Source: Microvelia longipes (Eukaryota > Arthropoda > Insecta > Hemiptera > Veliidae). From it: a stretch of DNA of 64,000 nucleotides. How positions within the stretch are numbered: position 1 is the stretch's first letter; each line of letters starts with the position of its first letter. Below the pieces are notes generated by a model that saw only the letters and a list, made by a program, of their open reading frames with translations, did no database searches and was not told where the DNA came from. This document shows positions 1 to 42,745 of the stretch, piece by piece. The position numbers and the translations under genes were made by a program. The stretch is taken from contig JACMZG010001914.1 of assembly GCA_018340805.1 (NCBI GenBank), forward strand, positions 41,918,470 to 41,982,469. Direction: 5' to 3'.

Positions 1-16
1 CGGCTGAACTTCAGTA

Positions 17-503
17 TATGGTACCCCCTGTTATCAATACTATATATCAATATATTTTTAGTTTAGAGATATGACGTAGGAATAATCGATATATGCCTTT
101 TCTTTTACGTGTATGAACATATTTTATTATTTTTATAAATGTTTTTTTGTTGTTTGTTTTTATTTATTTGTTGTAAAATGGTTTATAACTATTTTTATAT
201 TTTTTTATAATGTTTTAACTATGTTTTCATAAGAATAATCGATGATACACCACATTTTATTTTATGTTACGTGTATTTTTTACATATTTTTGTGTTTGTC
301 ATTTTGTAATTATTAAAGTAGGTAGTTTTTATTTTACTGCTAAGGTGGGTGATGGTAGAAACGGAGAAACATAAACATCTGAAGACGGGGGTGTAGTTTG
401 GGGGGACACGGTAAAGTACGCACCAATATATATTGATACATGGTTACAAGGAGAGTTCGATATATATTGAAATAGGACGTTGATAACAAGGGGTACCGTA
501 TAC
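17..503. mobile_element. TIR element (MITE-like), about 490 bp
   Basis: The left end reads TATGGTACCCCCTGTTATCA and the right end is its near-perfect reverse complement (positions 481-503). The interior is AT-rich with no coding sequence. Repeats of this design are non-autonomous DNA transposons. The superfamily is not determined; flanking TA dinucleotides would fit Tc1/mariner. Confidence 0.6.
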
Positions 504-506
504 CAA

Positions 507-828
507 AGATTTACCCCTAACCCTAAATGAACCTGGGTTCAGAAAAAATGTAGGACCCTCAATAGTAGTTTGTATAAAAATGTTTCGGCCTTATGGTTTA
601 GAGAGCAGGAAAGCTTGTTCAGCCAGTGGGGCACGTGTTGTTTCTAGTGAAAGCTATAGAAACTTATAGTACAGCCACGGCTCTTCTGTGGATTAGACGC
701 AAAATGCCTGCACTAGGACCTATAAGGTAGAACACATCTATCTAAGGGAGTTGGCAAAAAGGGTCTAACAGCGTGGCCTATTAGCTAGGTCATCTCACCT
801 CTCCCTAATTACTATCGCTAGAAAAATA
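507..828 (+). mobile_element. 3' portion of the long tRNA-derived SINE family
   Basis: Matches the downstream halves of the copies at 32106 and 53843: the CCCTAAATGAA motif, the GCACGTGTTGTT block, the CACGGCTCTTCTGTG block, and a TGGCAAAAAGGG block near the 3' end. The tRNA-like head is missing here. The 17-503 element sits directly upstream and may have replaced or displaced it. Confidence 0.6.
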
Positions 829-1545
829 CTAACTAGACTGATTTTTCCTGGGCCTGAGACTCCGGCCGCCGAGCAACCAGCTCGCAACGGCCATTCTACA
901 ATGTTTGATTCCCTCTTCACCGATCTTTGGTCACCAAAGTTACAATCACATTATTAATTATAAAATAAAACAATAAATAAAGATAATAATTTCTAAAGAT
1001 AATTTCCTTTAAACAAACAAAAGTAATAAATAATAATAAATCTTCTTCTTTTTCTTATGTCATCTTATTTGATGACTTTAACTTGATAAGCTAGACAAAA
1101 CTAACTTTGATTATACTTTCATTTTTGAATCATGACTTCTTTACAACACATATTGTATTAAAAAGAAACCCCAAATATGTGCCCATTAACAATAATGATG
1201 TTATAATTATAGGCATAATAAAACAGTTAAAAAACTTTAAGGAAATATAAATTAGATTTGATTTGAGACAGCACCATTTTCTATTTCTTGAATTCACTAC
1301 TAGTGCGCCTGCGAACTGATGCTGCAAAAATGTACTCTCAAAATGCGAAATAGAGACATTGGCGTTTATAATTCACAACAATCCGTTGAATTTTCAAGTT
1401 GAACAAAATATGTACGTATTTTTAATAAAGTTTAATGTAACTTTAGTTTTTAAGGTGCATATTGTTAACAAAATATAGCAATTGTCTTGTTAAATATTTA
1501 AGTTACTGTTTAAATCGAAGTTTTAAGTATTACCGTTTGTGAACG
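829..1545. other. AT-rich sequence upstream of the GCP2-like gene
   Basis: No coding sequence, RNA gene or clear repeat was recognised here. The last 200 bases precede the GCP2 start and should hold its promoter and 5' UTR, but I can point to no specific core promoter element. Confidence 0.4.
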
Positions 1546-3570
1546 ATGTCTTCAAACGTTTCGGTTAACAGCAGTCTCCAGAGCAAGGAACATGGTTCGA
1601 AACGATCTAGTTTGTATTTTCAACATTTAAATTATTATGATATCGCTAAAGAAAGACCCTATCAGAGTATGGACTTCCTAGATATCGTGCAAGAACCCAG
1701 TAGTGTAGTTTTACCCTTGGATAGTCAAGAATCTGCCATTATAGAAGATTTACTAACCTGCTTCGTTGGTAGAAACGGAGATTTTATTGTCTCTAATCCT
1801 GTCAATGAAGTGCACAGCGTTCGTACTTTTAGGATAAGTTCGTCTATAAATGATAAGTTATCAGAAGGAGCTCAGAGGTGCTTGCTGCTGGGGTCGTACT
1901 ATTCCACTAATATCAGGTTTGTTGAGCAGAATGAATCGCCTGAGTCCGGTCGTGTTAATCAAACTCTAGCCGAGTGTATCCGTAGTATAATTCAGTGTTA
2001 CTATACCAAGATAAATGAGCTGGAAGATGACGTGGCATCTAAACATTACACTATACAGATGTTGTACCATAGTATTCAACCCATTCTAACAACAATGGCT
2101 TTCGTCAATAGGAATATATGTGGAAAGATTTTAAGAAAAAGACTACGAGGCGGTAAGACATTAAGTGTTCTTCATAAAGCTTATTCATCAACATACAATG
2201 GATCCGCAGAACATGATATAGCTTTGAAGTTGCTGTCAGAAGCTTCCAAGCCTTATTTAGAGAGTGTGAAAAAGTGGATATTTAGAGGCATTATATTTGA
2301 TCCTTTTAATGAATTTATGATCTGTGAAAATCCCAAAGTAGATCTCAAAACAGACGTACAAACCAATTACTGGGTCAAAAAATATCAAATTAGACCCAAT
2401 TGCGTTCCTAAATTTCTAGAGAAGGTTACCAATCAAATATTAAACAGTGGAAAGTATTTAATGGTCGCTTCAAACTGCGCAGGAGAGCAAAAGTTGGATT
2501 TTCTACCTGAAAACGAATTAGTTTATTCACCAGATGAAAAATACATAGAGATTATCGATGATGCTTACAAATTTAGCTCGAAATATTTGTATGATATAAT
2601 ATTAAATGACTATAAGATAGTAGAAAGAATGAAAAGTGTTAAAAGGTATTTCTTAATGTATCAAGGTGACTTTATTACTACAATATTTGATATTTGTGGG
2701 GAAGAACTAACTAAATCAATCACTGATATTATACCAAGTAGATTCACTGCTTTAGTAGATTTAGCCGTTAGAGTTCAGTCTACAGATGATGATCCTTATC
2801 GAGAGGCTATCAGTCTCATGCTGAAACCTGTAAGTATAGTCAAGCAGTTAGTTAAACTATTAAATATCAACACACCTCAAGAAAACGCAAATGTAATCTC
2901 AGTCAATGCTCCTCTCACTGGTATAGATGCTTTCGCTCTTCAACTCAAAACCGAATGGCCAATTTCTTTAATCTTTAACGAAAAAAATATAAATTATTAT
3001 CAAATGTTCTTTAGGCATATCATATACATTAAATATTTAGAGATGTTGCTGTGCAGAGTTTGGCTCTATGATATGAGTTTAGAAAAGAAATATTGTAACG
3101 ATATACATTTAGTCAGTTACGCTCTGAGACACAAAATGATACATTTCGTTCAAAATATGGCTTACTACATGCTCGAAGAAGTTATCGAACCAAATTGGAA
3201 CGACATGATAAACAAAATACCTGAGTTGCAGTCTGTCGATGCTTTACTACAACAACAGAAAATATTCATAGATAACTGTCTTCAGGACTGCTTACTAAAA
3301 GATATTCAGTTGTTTTACAGCTTTCGAGATATTTTAACTACGTGTAAAGAATTTACAGAATACATAGCATTGTACGAAAAGAAGAGCAATGAGATCAGCT
3401 CAGTTAGTTTCACAAACAAAATAATCGAGTTTGAAAAGGATTTCGGTGAAAAATTAGAAGTATTTATTGAGAAAATATCCAATGAAGTAGCCAGGGAGAG
3501 TAATAAGGCAAAGTTCCTTTCAATCCTTCATCGGTTTGATGCAATCGAGTCACCTGATAATGTTGATTGA
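1546..3570 (+). CDS. Gamma-tubulin complex component 2 (GCP2/Grip84 family), intronless
   Basis: An intact 674-residue protein that aligns along its length with GCP2, a core subunit of the gamma-tubulin small complex that nucleates microtubules at centrosomes and basal bodies. Recognisable blocks: DLLTCFVGRNGDFI (about residue 65, start of the N-terminal GRIP half), KWIFRGIIFDPFNEFM (about 240), SKYLYDIILNDYK then KRYFLMYQGDF (about 345-375, start of the gamma-tubulin-binding half), FRHIIYIKYLEMLLCRVW (about 485), FVQNMAYYMLEEVIEPNW (about 535) and DNCLQDCLL (about 575). Human GCP2 is about 900 residues; this one lacks most of the N-terminal extension before the GRIP core. There is no intron, although neighbouring genes are heavily split, so it may be a retrocopy or a paralogue such as the testis-specific t-Grip84 known in Drosophila. 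The first in-frame ATG was used as the start. Confidence 0.93.
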   Translation: MSSNVSVNSSLQSKEHGSKRSSLYFQHLNYYDIAKERPYQSMDFLDIVQEPSSVVLPLDSQESAIIEDLLTCFVGRNGDFIVSNPVNEVHSVRTFRISSSINDKLSEGAQRCLLLGSYYSTNIRFVEQNESPESGRVNQTLAECIRSIIQCYYTKINELEDDVASKHYTIQMLYHSIQPILTTMAFVNRNICGKILRKRLRGGKTLSVLHKAYSSTYNGSAEHDIALKLLSEASKPYLESVKKWIFRGIIFDPFNEFMICENPKVDLKTDVQTNYWVKKYQIRPNCVPKFLEKVTNQILNSGKYLMVASNCAGEQKLDFLPENELVYSPDEKYIEIIDDAYKFSSKYLYDIILNDYKIVERMKSVKRYFLMYQGDFITTIFDICGEELTKSITDIIPSRFTALVDLAVRVQSTDDDPYREAISLMLKPVSIVKQLVKLLNINTPQENANVISVNAPLTGIDAFALQLKTEWPISLIFNEKNINYYQMFFRHIIYIKYLEMLLCRVWLYDMSLEKKYCNDIHLVSYALRHKMIHFVQNMAYYMLEEVIEPNWNDMINKIPELQSVDALLQQQKIFIDNCLQDCLLKDIQLFYSFRDILTTCKEFTEYIALYEKKSNEISSVSFTNKIIEFEKDFGEKLEVFIEKISNEVARESNKAKFLSILHRFDAIESPDNVD

Positions 3571-3623
3571 TACTTAGTTTAACTTCTTGTCTTATATCGA
3601 GAGATAAGATAAGAACAACCTAT

Positions 3624-3629
3624 AATAAA
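3624..3629 (+). promoter_or_regulatory. AATAAA polyadenylation signal of the GCP2-like gene
   Basis: A canonical AATAAA lies 54 bases after the stop codon. No genomic poly(A) tract follows, so if this is a retrocopy its tail has decayed. Confidence 0.6.
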
Positions 3630-4205
3630 CTTAAGCACTAAGTGTTTACATTTTCCTTTTTAAATTTATTGGTCATGCCATAAAAAATACAAATGAGTAT
3701 TTAGTAGAATAGTTACTTATAGCTTACCTGCTGTTTCTCTTCCCGTTAACTCATTAAAATATTAAGAATATTAAAAATTAAGCAAAACTCTTGCTCCAGA
3801 TGTCCCTTTATTTATTCCCCAGTAAGTCGACTTCAAATTTACCAATATTTTCTTTGCTCATTATTACCTTATTAAGTTAAGCAAATTTCTTGAGGAAAGA
3901 AGAGGCCTATGGCCTCTTAGGGAACTAGATAATAGATTCAGACACCAATTCTCCATGGAAAAAAGCTAAATGATCTAAAGCTAAATCATAGACTCACTCT
4001 TCTTCCTTTAACAGTTTTGTACTGATGATGGCCTCTAGCTAGATTGAAAGCACCATGCCAATAAACTTTTATTTTGTGGAGATTTTTTGTTTAATTATTT
4101 AATTATCCCATGCTAAAAACGATATTGATCATTGGTCCTTGCCAGTGATACTAACTTAACCTCTTTGCTTTACAGTAGAAATAAATGTAAAGTTTTTATT
4201 CTTAA
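3630..4205. other. Unassigned intergenic DNA
   Basis: AT-rich, with no coding sequence and no repeat I could match elsewhere in the window. Confidence 0.3.
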
Positions 4206-4486
4206 ATAAAAACAGATTAATTACACAAAAGTCCTATATTTTTTTTAATAATAATTAACTAAGCTTTCGACTAAACATTAGTCATCATCAGAGTTTAACA
4301 AATATAAAATAAAAAACCATTTTACAAACTACTTCATATTGTATGGTGCAATATGAAGTGGTTGTAAAATTGTTTTTTTTTTATTTTATATTTGTAAAAC
4401 TCTGATGATGATTAATTTTTAGTCGAATGCTTAGTTAATTATTATTAAAAAAATATAGGACTTTTGTGTAATTAATCTGTTTTTAT
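4206..4486. repeat. Near-perfect 280-bp inverted repeat (hairpin MITE)
   Basis: The left arm from ATAAAAACAGATTAATTACA is mirrored by the right arm ending at 4486, with the turn at about 4346 (CTTCATATTG / CAATATGAAG around a 7-base loop). The arms span almost the whole element. It would fold into one long hairpin if transcribed, as fold-back MITEs do. Confidence 0.7.
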
Positions 4487-4739
4487 TTATTTTTTATAAG
4501 TCCACAAGAAAGAAACTTTTTAGTTTTTATTCTTATTAATAATTTTTTAAACCATTGTTTTGAGGCTCTCAGGCCAGGTCATATCTTCATGTATTTACTT
4601 TTTACTTAAATATGGGTTAGGGATCATCTATTGATATATATTAGCTCCTACCTATATAACACTTTTAATTTTTATAAGCTAAGAAAGTAGTAACAAAATT
4701 GCCACATTGAAATAATAATTAGCAAAGAAAATGGTAAAT

Positions 4740-5275
4740 TTGAATCATGTGATGTGCCTCATGTGAAATTAAGTGTATCACATGGTTGATATGCTTTATG
4801 TGAAATGAAGTTTACCACATGTTGATATGCTTCATGTGAAATGAAGTTTACCACATGGTTGATATGCTTCATGTAAAATGAAGTTTACCACAAGGTTGAT
4901 ATGCTTCATTGAAATTTAGTTTACGGCAAGGCTGATATGATTCATGTGAAATTAAGATTACGGCAAGGCAGATATGATTAATGTGAATGAAGTTTTATGT
5001 TGAATATGCTTCATGTGAAATGAAGTTTACCACATGGTTGATATGCTTCATGTAAAATGAAGTTTACCACAAGGTTGATATGCTTCATTGAAATTAAGTT
5101 TACGGCAAGGCTGATATGCTTCATGTGAAATTAAGTTTACGGCAAGGCTGATATGCTTCATGTGAAATTAAGTTTACGGCAAGGCTGATATGCTTCATGT
5201 GAAATTAAGTTTACCAAATGTTGACATGCTTCATGTGAAATGAAGTTTACCACATGGTTCATTTCATTCATGCGT
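4740..5275. repeat. 37-bp minisatellite, about 14 units
   Basis: The unit is built on GATATGCTTCATGTGAAATG followed by AAGTTTACCACATGGTT. Subtypes with ACGGCAAGGCT in place of ACCACATGGT cluster together, which suggests block duplication. Confidence 0.8.
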
Positions 5276-5934
5276 TATGATGACAAGAGTCCTCCAAGCC
5301 ACTTAGCTTCCAAGTTAGACTTAACATGCTTTATCACTGTATAGACTTTTTATCAGTATTTAAGTGTTAACTAAATTTATAAATTAATTTGTATGTAATT
5401 AATGCTTTGTATATTTTCTATTATTTTATATTTTTAGTTATAAAAAAATAAAGTATGAATTATGTTAAACATGTTTTTTAATGTTGTAACCTATTGTTAA
5501 TTTATATAATTTAATACTACCTTTTTTTGCAAAACATGATTAGTTAACACAATATTTCATTCAATACTACCGAGTTTTGCAAAAACATGCATAGTTGACA
5601 CAATTTTTAATAGTCTGAAATAACAGATTTTGGACGCTATGTATAGATTTATCGTTTGATACTCTCAAATTTTGCAGAGTTATGAATTGTTGAATTATAT
5701 CCCAAAAACAGACCCACTTAAGAGCTTCAAGTCTGTATTTTTCACCGGAAAAATACATAGTTATTTATGCAACAAAGGATGAGAGAAGGTTTGAGTTAAA
5801 GTTTCTTCCCCAGGCTAAGCCGAAGGAAAAAAAATAGCTCCTGAGGGCAAGGAAGGCACACTACTTAACTCCCAAGACTTGCTGAGAGAGATAAGAAAAG
5901 TATTGAAATCTTCCATCCCTGCTTTATAATTTTT

Positions 5935-6130
5935 TGTTATATCTCATAGATATAACAAATCTTTTGTTATAACTAAGAGATATAACAAATCTTTTGTTAT
6001 AACTACTCTTAGTTATATATATATCTCTATATATAACAAATCTTTTGTTATAACTAAGAGATATAACAAATCTTTTGTTATAACTAAGAGATATAACAAA
6101 TCTTTTGTTATAACTAAGAGATATAACAAA
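5935..6130. repeat. 30-bp minisatellite with internal dyad
   Basis: The unit contains ATAACAAATCTTTTGTTAT, itself an inverted repeat, followed by AACTAAGAGAT. About six units. It ends at a copy of the GGTACAGGGTACCTCAGAAC dispersed family (about 6135-6200). Confidence 0.75.
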
Positions 6131-6476
6131 AAAAATTGGGTACAGGGTACCTCAGAACTTTTCCTCGTCACATCCGATTTGCTATGGTCATCCTCATTAA
6201 GAAATAAACAGGATTTTTAATTTTAAAATACAAATAAATATTATATTTGACAAAATAAATATAAAACTTTTCCAGGTAAAACTTTGATACAACTCTGTTT
6301 TATACAATAAAAATTTTAGACACTTGAGCAGTGAGTTCTTTCAGAGCTCAATCCTTTAGAAGAGGTCGTTCTGGTTTGTAAAGATTACTTCTCTCTTAGT
6401 AAATAAATCTCACAAATAATCAATCTTCATTTAGAATAGAATAGTTTTTCTTTATAGTCATTACATCCTGTCATAT

Positions 6477-6600
6477 TACAGTATAACACGCGTTTATAAT
6501 CAGTTGACGGCGTGGGAAAATAATGTGAGGGAGCCATTGAGGTTAGTCCTGAATGTCAAACCACACCCAAAATTTCAAATAAGGCCAACCTCATTGGTTA
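6477..6600 (+). mobile_element. Terminal fragment of the TIR family also seen at 58922-59960
   Basis: TTTATAATCAGTTGACGGCG followed by TGGGAAAATAATGTGAGG matches the terminal inverted repeat of the 58922-59960 element. It is followed by CCTCATTGGTTAC. Confidence 0.5.
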
Positions 6601-6832
6601 CAACCCTGATGCCTCCCACAGTTGAATTTTATAGAACTCATAGAGTGTTATCTATGATGTCCTACAACCTTGATGCCTCCCACAGTTGAGTTTTATGGAG
6701 CGACATCATAGAGTGTTATCTATGATGTCCTACATCCCTGATGCCTCCCACAGTTGATTTTTATGGAGCCACATCATAGAGTGTTATCTATTATGTCCTA
6801 CATCCCTAATGCCTCCCACAGTTGAATCAAAA
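6600..6832. repeat. About 68-bp tandem repeat, 3-4 units
   Basis: Each unit has GATGCCTCCCACAGTTGA and CATAGAGTGTTATCTATGAT. It directly follows the TIR fragment at 6477. Confidence 0.7.
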
Positions 6833-7037
6833 CTTCGGATATATCAACTAATTTGGTATGGTTTAATGTCCATGACAATAAACGAAACCCTACATAGTTT
6901 ATTGCACAGGATAATTTAATACATGCGGTTTCATTCAATCTATTCTTGAATGCTCCTTGAAGAAGATATTAAACAAGTAAATTTGTCCAAAGCCTCAACA
7001 TGTTTATTAGATAAGGCTTTGATATTTACTTAAAATA

Positions 7038-7560
7038 ATAATAACATAAAAGGAGAATAGGACCGTAAACACAATGTAATTCCTCTGATAACATGAAAGC
7101 CGGTTTACTGGTGGTGTTAAGTAGGGGTACCACCCAAACAACAAAACATTATTTTATAAATGTGTCATAAATATCCGCTAATGAAGAAAGATTGTATGAA
7201 ACAAATATAATAACTTAAAAAACCTGCTTAATATTTAAGAAAATCGGTCTTAGATAGCAAAAGGATAGCAGAATACAAGAATCTACATTTAGTCGATGAT
7301 GACTACTTTTAACATAATTTTAATGAAAAACATTAAATTACAATTCAAAATGGTTTAAAAATTGTAATGCACCGATATTTATATTAGTATTTTATGAATA
7401 ATCGATTATTAATAGAATATAATATTTCAGCAACCGGAAATATTGCCAACTTTGTTATAAGAAAATTGTATATTGTTACGGTGGCAGCATTACTTAAGAT
7501 CACCAGTGAAACGACTTTGCTGTTATCAATAATACTCCTTCTATACATAGCATCATTTTA
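7038..7560 (+). mobile_element. MITE, family with ends GATAACACGAAAG-type
   Basis: Same family as 32745-33290 and 59291-59815. Long TIRs contain CTGATAACATGAAAGCCGG on the left and its counterpart near 7500-7530. The GGACCGTAAACACAATGTAA block that is near the right end of the other copies is at the left here, so this copy is inverted relative to them. Confidence 0.65.
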
Positions 7561-7852
7561 AGGATATTTACTTGATCAACTCAATTATCATCTCCAAAAG
7601 ACAAAATTCCATTACCTGTTACATCATTTACAGTAAAAATAGTAATTATTATCAGGATTAATCCTTTACATAGTGCACTGACAATTTAAAGTTACTTTAC
7701 ATAGTGACTCAGCAAACCAGGTTTATGACATCACAACACCCTGGTTTCCAATAGTGTTCATGTCCTCCCCAAGGTTGATTTTTGAACTAAGTCTGATTTA
7801 AAAATATTATTCCATTCGAGAGATAGCAGGTTTACAAAAATCCTTACAAATG

Positions 7853-7877
7853 CATATATAATATATATATAATATAT

Positions 7878-7928
<51 letters not shown>

Positions 7929-7935
7929 CATACAT
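7853..7935. repeat. TA microsatellite
   Basis: About 80 bases of mostly perfect AT dinucleotides, ending in CATACATACATA. Confidence 0.9.
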
Positions 7936-8245
7936 AATTTTACTATTTTTCAAGGCTTAATATAATAAATAGACAAAATTGACAAGTTACATAGTTCCTA
8001 ACATATGTTATTTCCCTAAAACCATTAATAATTAAAGCCTTTTCTTAGATAATAAAGGTATTAATGCCAGACTTAAGCTGTCACAAAGTTCTATAAACTG
8101 TCAATTGTGTTGCAAAATGGTAGTTTCTTATGAATTTTTTAAGGGAAAGAAAAGAACGTTCTCGTAAGCTTCAGTTTCTGATGAGAATTCGGTAAAATGT
8201 CAAAATTTGATGCTAAGTTGTATACATTTGACCCAAGTTAAGAAT

Positions 8246-39897
<31,652 letters not shown>

Positions 39898-40129
39898 GGC
39901 GAGCTAGGTTATTGTTTAAGCACTTCACATAGCAAAATAAATCTTAACAATGACTAAATAGTCTCGAAGAAACCGAGAAAATATATCTATAACAATAAAT
40001 AAACAATATTATTCACATAAATTAATTCTCTATAGACAAATGCTTAATGTTGTTGACAAATGCAGAGGGCATTAGCTTCTGCTTTTTCTTGTTGTTGTTT
40101 CCTCTTGTTCTTCTTTCTCTGTTTAGGAT

Positions 40130-40439
40130 CATAGAGATATTAATTATTACAAGAGGGGCCCTATAGGTTAAATTTTGAAACATCGAAAAAGTAACCTGAA
40201 CACCTTCGCTTAGAAATAAATTGAAATAATCAGAACAAAACTACAATGAATTATAGAATATAACGTTAAAAATACAATTCAAAACACAATCAATGTGCGG
40301 GAAGCCGAAATCGATCAATTTATTATAACCTTTACATACTCTAAGGGGAGGTTTTATTAAGGTTACACAGAGCCCCAAAATTGATTCAGGCCTCTCAATG
40401 TATTGAGATAGGCTATGCCCTCTCTAATATATCTCTATG
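40130..40439 (+). mobile_element. TIR element, CATAGAGATATTATTAC family (310 bp)
   Basis: Starts CATAGAGATATTAATTATTA, ends TCTAATATATCTCTATG. Interior AAACATCGAAAAAGTAACCT shared with 33891 and 48691. It lies about 230 bases upstream of the DDX46 start, so it may sit in promoter or 5' UTR sequence. A partial end recurs at about 40545-40600. Confidence 0.75.
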
Positions 40440-40862
40440 ATTAGGGTCAGATCCGTTCCGTCGAAAGTCCCTTCCATCGAAATAAAAGTTGTTTTCGTCG
40501 GAACGCTTCCAAAAAGTAAACTTGGACCACCAAAAAGATAGCCTATCTCAATGTATTGAGATGGGCTATGCCCACTCTAGTATATATCTCTATAGGACTG
40601 GCAATGTAGATTTCAAAATTTAACAAATATTAAACCCATTAGATCCCAATAATAGGTTGAAAATTGTAGTAAAATAATGTATTTTCGTTGCTAAATATAT
40701 TATAATGCTCGTTAGATTTTTTCAAAGGAAATTTAAGCAATAGATAATACAAAACTTTAGTTTTTATTCCATGTTCAAAGCTCTTTTTATGCTGATTTTT
40801 TCTTTAAAATCCGAAAAAATTATGTAAGAAGTTGTGACGCTACTGCTCAGGTTATGAAGCAA

Positions 40863-41110
40863 GTCAACAAGCCGGAAACTTATTTATAGCAAGAAATTAA
40901 TTGTTACGCAAGAAAGCACGCATTTAATAGTTATTTGTGTAACTACGCAGGAAAATGGAATATTACTGGCTAGTATCGAAGTTAGCCCCCGAGCCGAAGG
41001 CGAGGGTATGCTATCTAAATTACCTGCAGAGGCGAAGCCGAGGCAGGTAATATATAATTTGACTGACGAGGCAAAGCCGAGGAAGGCAAATCTACGAGTC
41101 AGTAATGTTT
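40863..41110. repeat. GC-rich flank, arm 1 of an inverted pair
   Basis: TTAGCCCCCGAGCCGAAGGC, GAGGGTATGCTATCTAAATT and ACCTGC(A/C)GAGGCGAAGCC are the inverse of 42650-42745. The arms flank two recombinase-like fragments in opposite orientation. Confidence 0.7.
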
Positions 41111-41210
41111 CCTTTCCTGCCTCGTTCCACACAATATTTTATCTGCGAACAGTAATAAATCAAAACTAGCATTGTTAAAAAACTTATTACGTTGGTATAA
41201 TGTTTTATAT

Positions 41211-41504
41211 TTACATTTCTTTGACTGATGATACAGATCTTATCATCGAGAAAGATGACCATAGAGTAGCGCTCGATTTTGTATTCAGTTCAGACAGTTC
41301 TTTTAAATACGCTAACACAACTTTTTCACTTACATTCTTTACTTTTTTCCCTGAGCACCATTGTTTGAACACTTCATATGCTTTGTCATACCTACTTCCT
41401 GATTTGCCGGGTAGTAGGCTCTCTATGGCATTTGTAGCTATTTCCAAAACATCCGGCGGGGTATGTTCGAAAAGTTCGTCTATATCTTCGACGATATTCA
41501 TCAC
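41211..41504 (-). CDS. Crypton/tyrosine-recombinase-like N-terminal fragment
   Basis: 97 residues: PPDVLEIATNAIESLLPGKS, SRYDKAYEVFKQWC, NVSEKVVLAYLKELSE and ATLWSSFSMIRS. This looks like the core-binding (SAM-like) N-terminal domain of Crypton-type tyrosine recombinases found widely in arthropod genomes. The catalytic half is absent. A possible donor (GAAAT|GTAAAT) overlaps its stop, so it could be the first exon of a longer gene, but I see no following exon. Function unknown. Confidence 0.55.
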   Translation of the reverse strand: MMNIVEDIDELFEHTPPDVLEIATNAIESLLPGKSGSRYDKAYEVFKQWCSGKKVKNVSEKVVLAYLKELSELNTKSSATLWSSFSMIRSVSSVKEM

Positions 41505-42319
41505 AAAACACTATAGAATAAACTTACTTTTAAACTGTATTAAATACGGGTTCGAATGATAAAAGTAGTAAATGACTTGACAAAAAAAGATGAGATAATA
41601 AACCCAAGACTAAAAGTGTTGCATTTAATATCATCGATCAAATTTATTTCTAATTAGAGATTTACATTACAAATTGTTTTATTCTAATTTTAATTAGTTA
41701 AATAATGTAATTATTCATTATATAAATTAATAAAAAATTCAATAGGCTTTTTTTATTAACTAATAATGTTTGCAAAATTACCTATTAACTTTCATGACCA
41801 GCATAGGCAGGGGCGGCTGGGAAATGCTACTTTCCTGCCTAGGCAGGTAAAGTGCAGTCATTCATGAATAATTACTAGCCGATCTGGGAAATGCTACTTT
41901 CTCGCCTAAAATTAGTTCAGTAATGCTTCATTTTCTTGCCGTGAGCAGATAAATGAAATTATTTGAGGTTATAATATTGCAGGTTATTAAGTAAATTTTA
42001 GTGTTTTTCACTTTGTCAGCAATGATTCTTTGAGCTTGTTTTTATATATTTTTTAATAATATCACAATATATTACGGTATAATTATTATCAATACAAACA
42101 TTAAATTTTTTTTACAAAAAAACTTTATAATATACATTAAAAAAATAAAGTTGGCAACCCTTATATCTACGGCTTGTTTTAATTTTTTACCATGAGTTGT
42201 CAAAGTGTCGTCGATTTTTTTTTGTTCATTTACTTTGTTTAAATAAAGGTAGTAGGTAATATAAAACGTATATAAACGATAACTTTTATAAACAAACGAA
42301 AAGTTGCTAATAATCATAA

Positions 42320-42495
42320 TGAATCAGATAAATAATAAGGAGAATGAACATAGAAACATTGTTGAATTACTGGACCACACGCCACCTGATATTTTAGGTA
42401 TTGCATCAACTTCAAAACAGTCTTTACTGCCAGCATAATCTCGCAGTAAGTATTTAAAAACTTATAATATATTCAAAGATTGGTGTCAGTCAATT
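42320..42495 (+). pseudogene. Second, degenerate recombinase-like fragment, opposite strand
   Basis: ATG then NIVELLDHTPPDILGIA, SLLPA, an in-frame TAA, then SRSKYLKTYNIFKDWC. It is clearly paralogous to the 41211-41504 protein (DELFEHTPPDVLEIA ... SLLPGKSGSRYDKAYEVFKQWC) but diverged and interrupted. Confidence 0.65.
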
Positions 42496-42649
42496 GTATT
42501 TTTTTCACAAAGATTAAACGTTATATTTTGAAAAATAATGAACTCTTGTATATTTTTTTCTGCCGTAAGTATATAAAATAATATATGCTACTATGCAACA
42601 AAGGAAACATTGCTGACTCGTTCTAGCATTTTTCTGCAGCCAAATAGAC

Positions 42650-42745
42650 ATTTGGGTTAATTACCAGCCTCGGCTTGCGCCTCGGCAGGTAATTTCAATA
42701 GCCTGCCCTCGCCTTTGGCTCGGGGGCTAATTTATAAAACTCGTC
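42650..42745. repeat. GC-rich flank, arm 2 of an inverted pair
   Basis: Reverse complement of the 40978-41060 sequence with few mismatches (CTCGCCTTTGGCTCGGGGGC). See 40863-41110. Confidence 0.7.

Noticed and set aside
1130..1327. 65-codon minus-strand frame upstream of GCP2
   Set aside because: Hydrophobic AT-rich translation with no family match or supporting signals.
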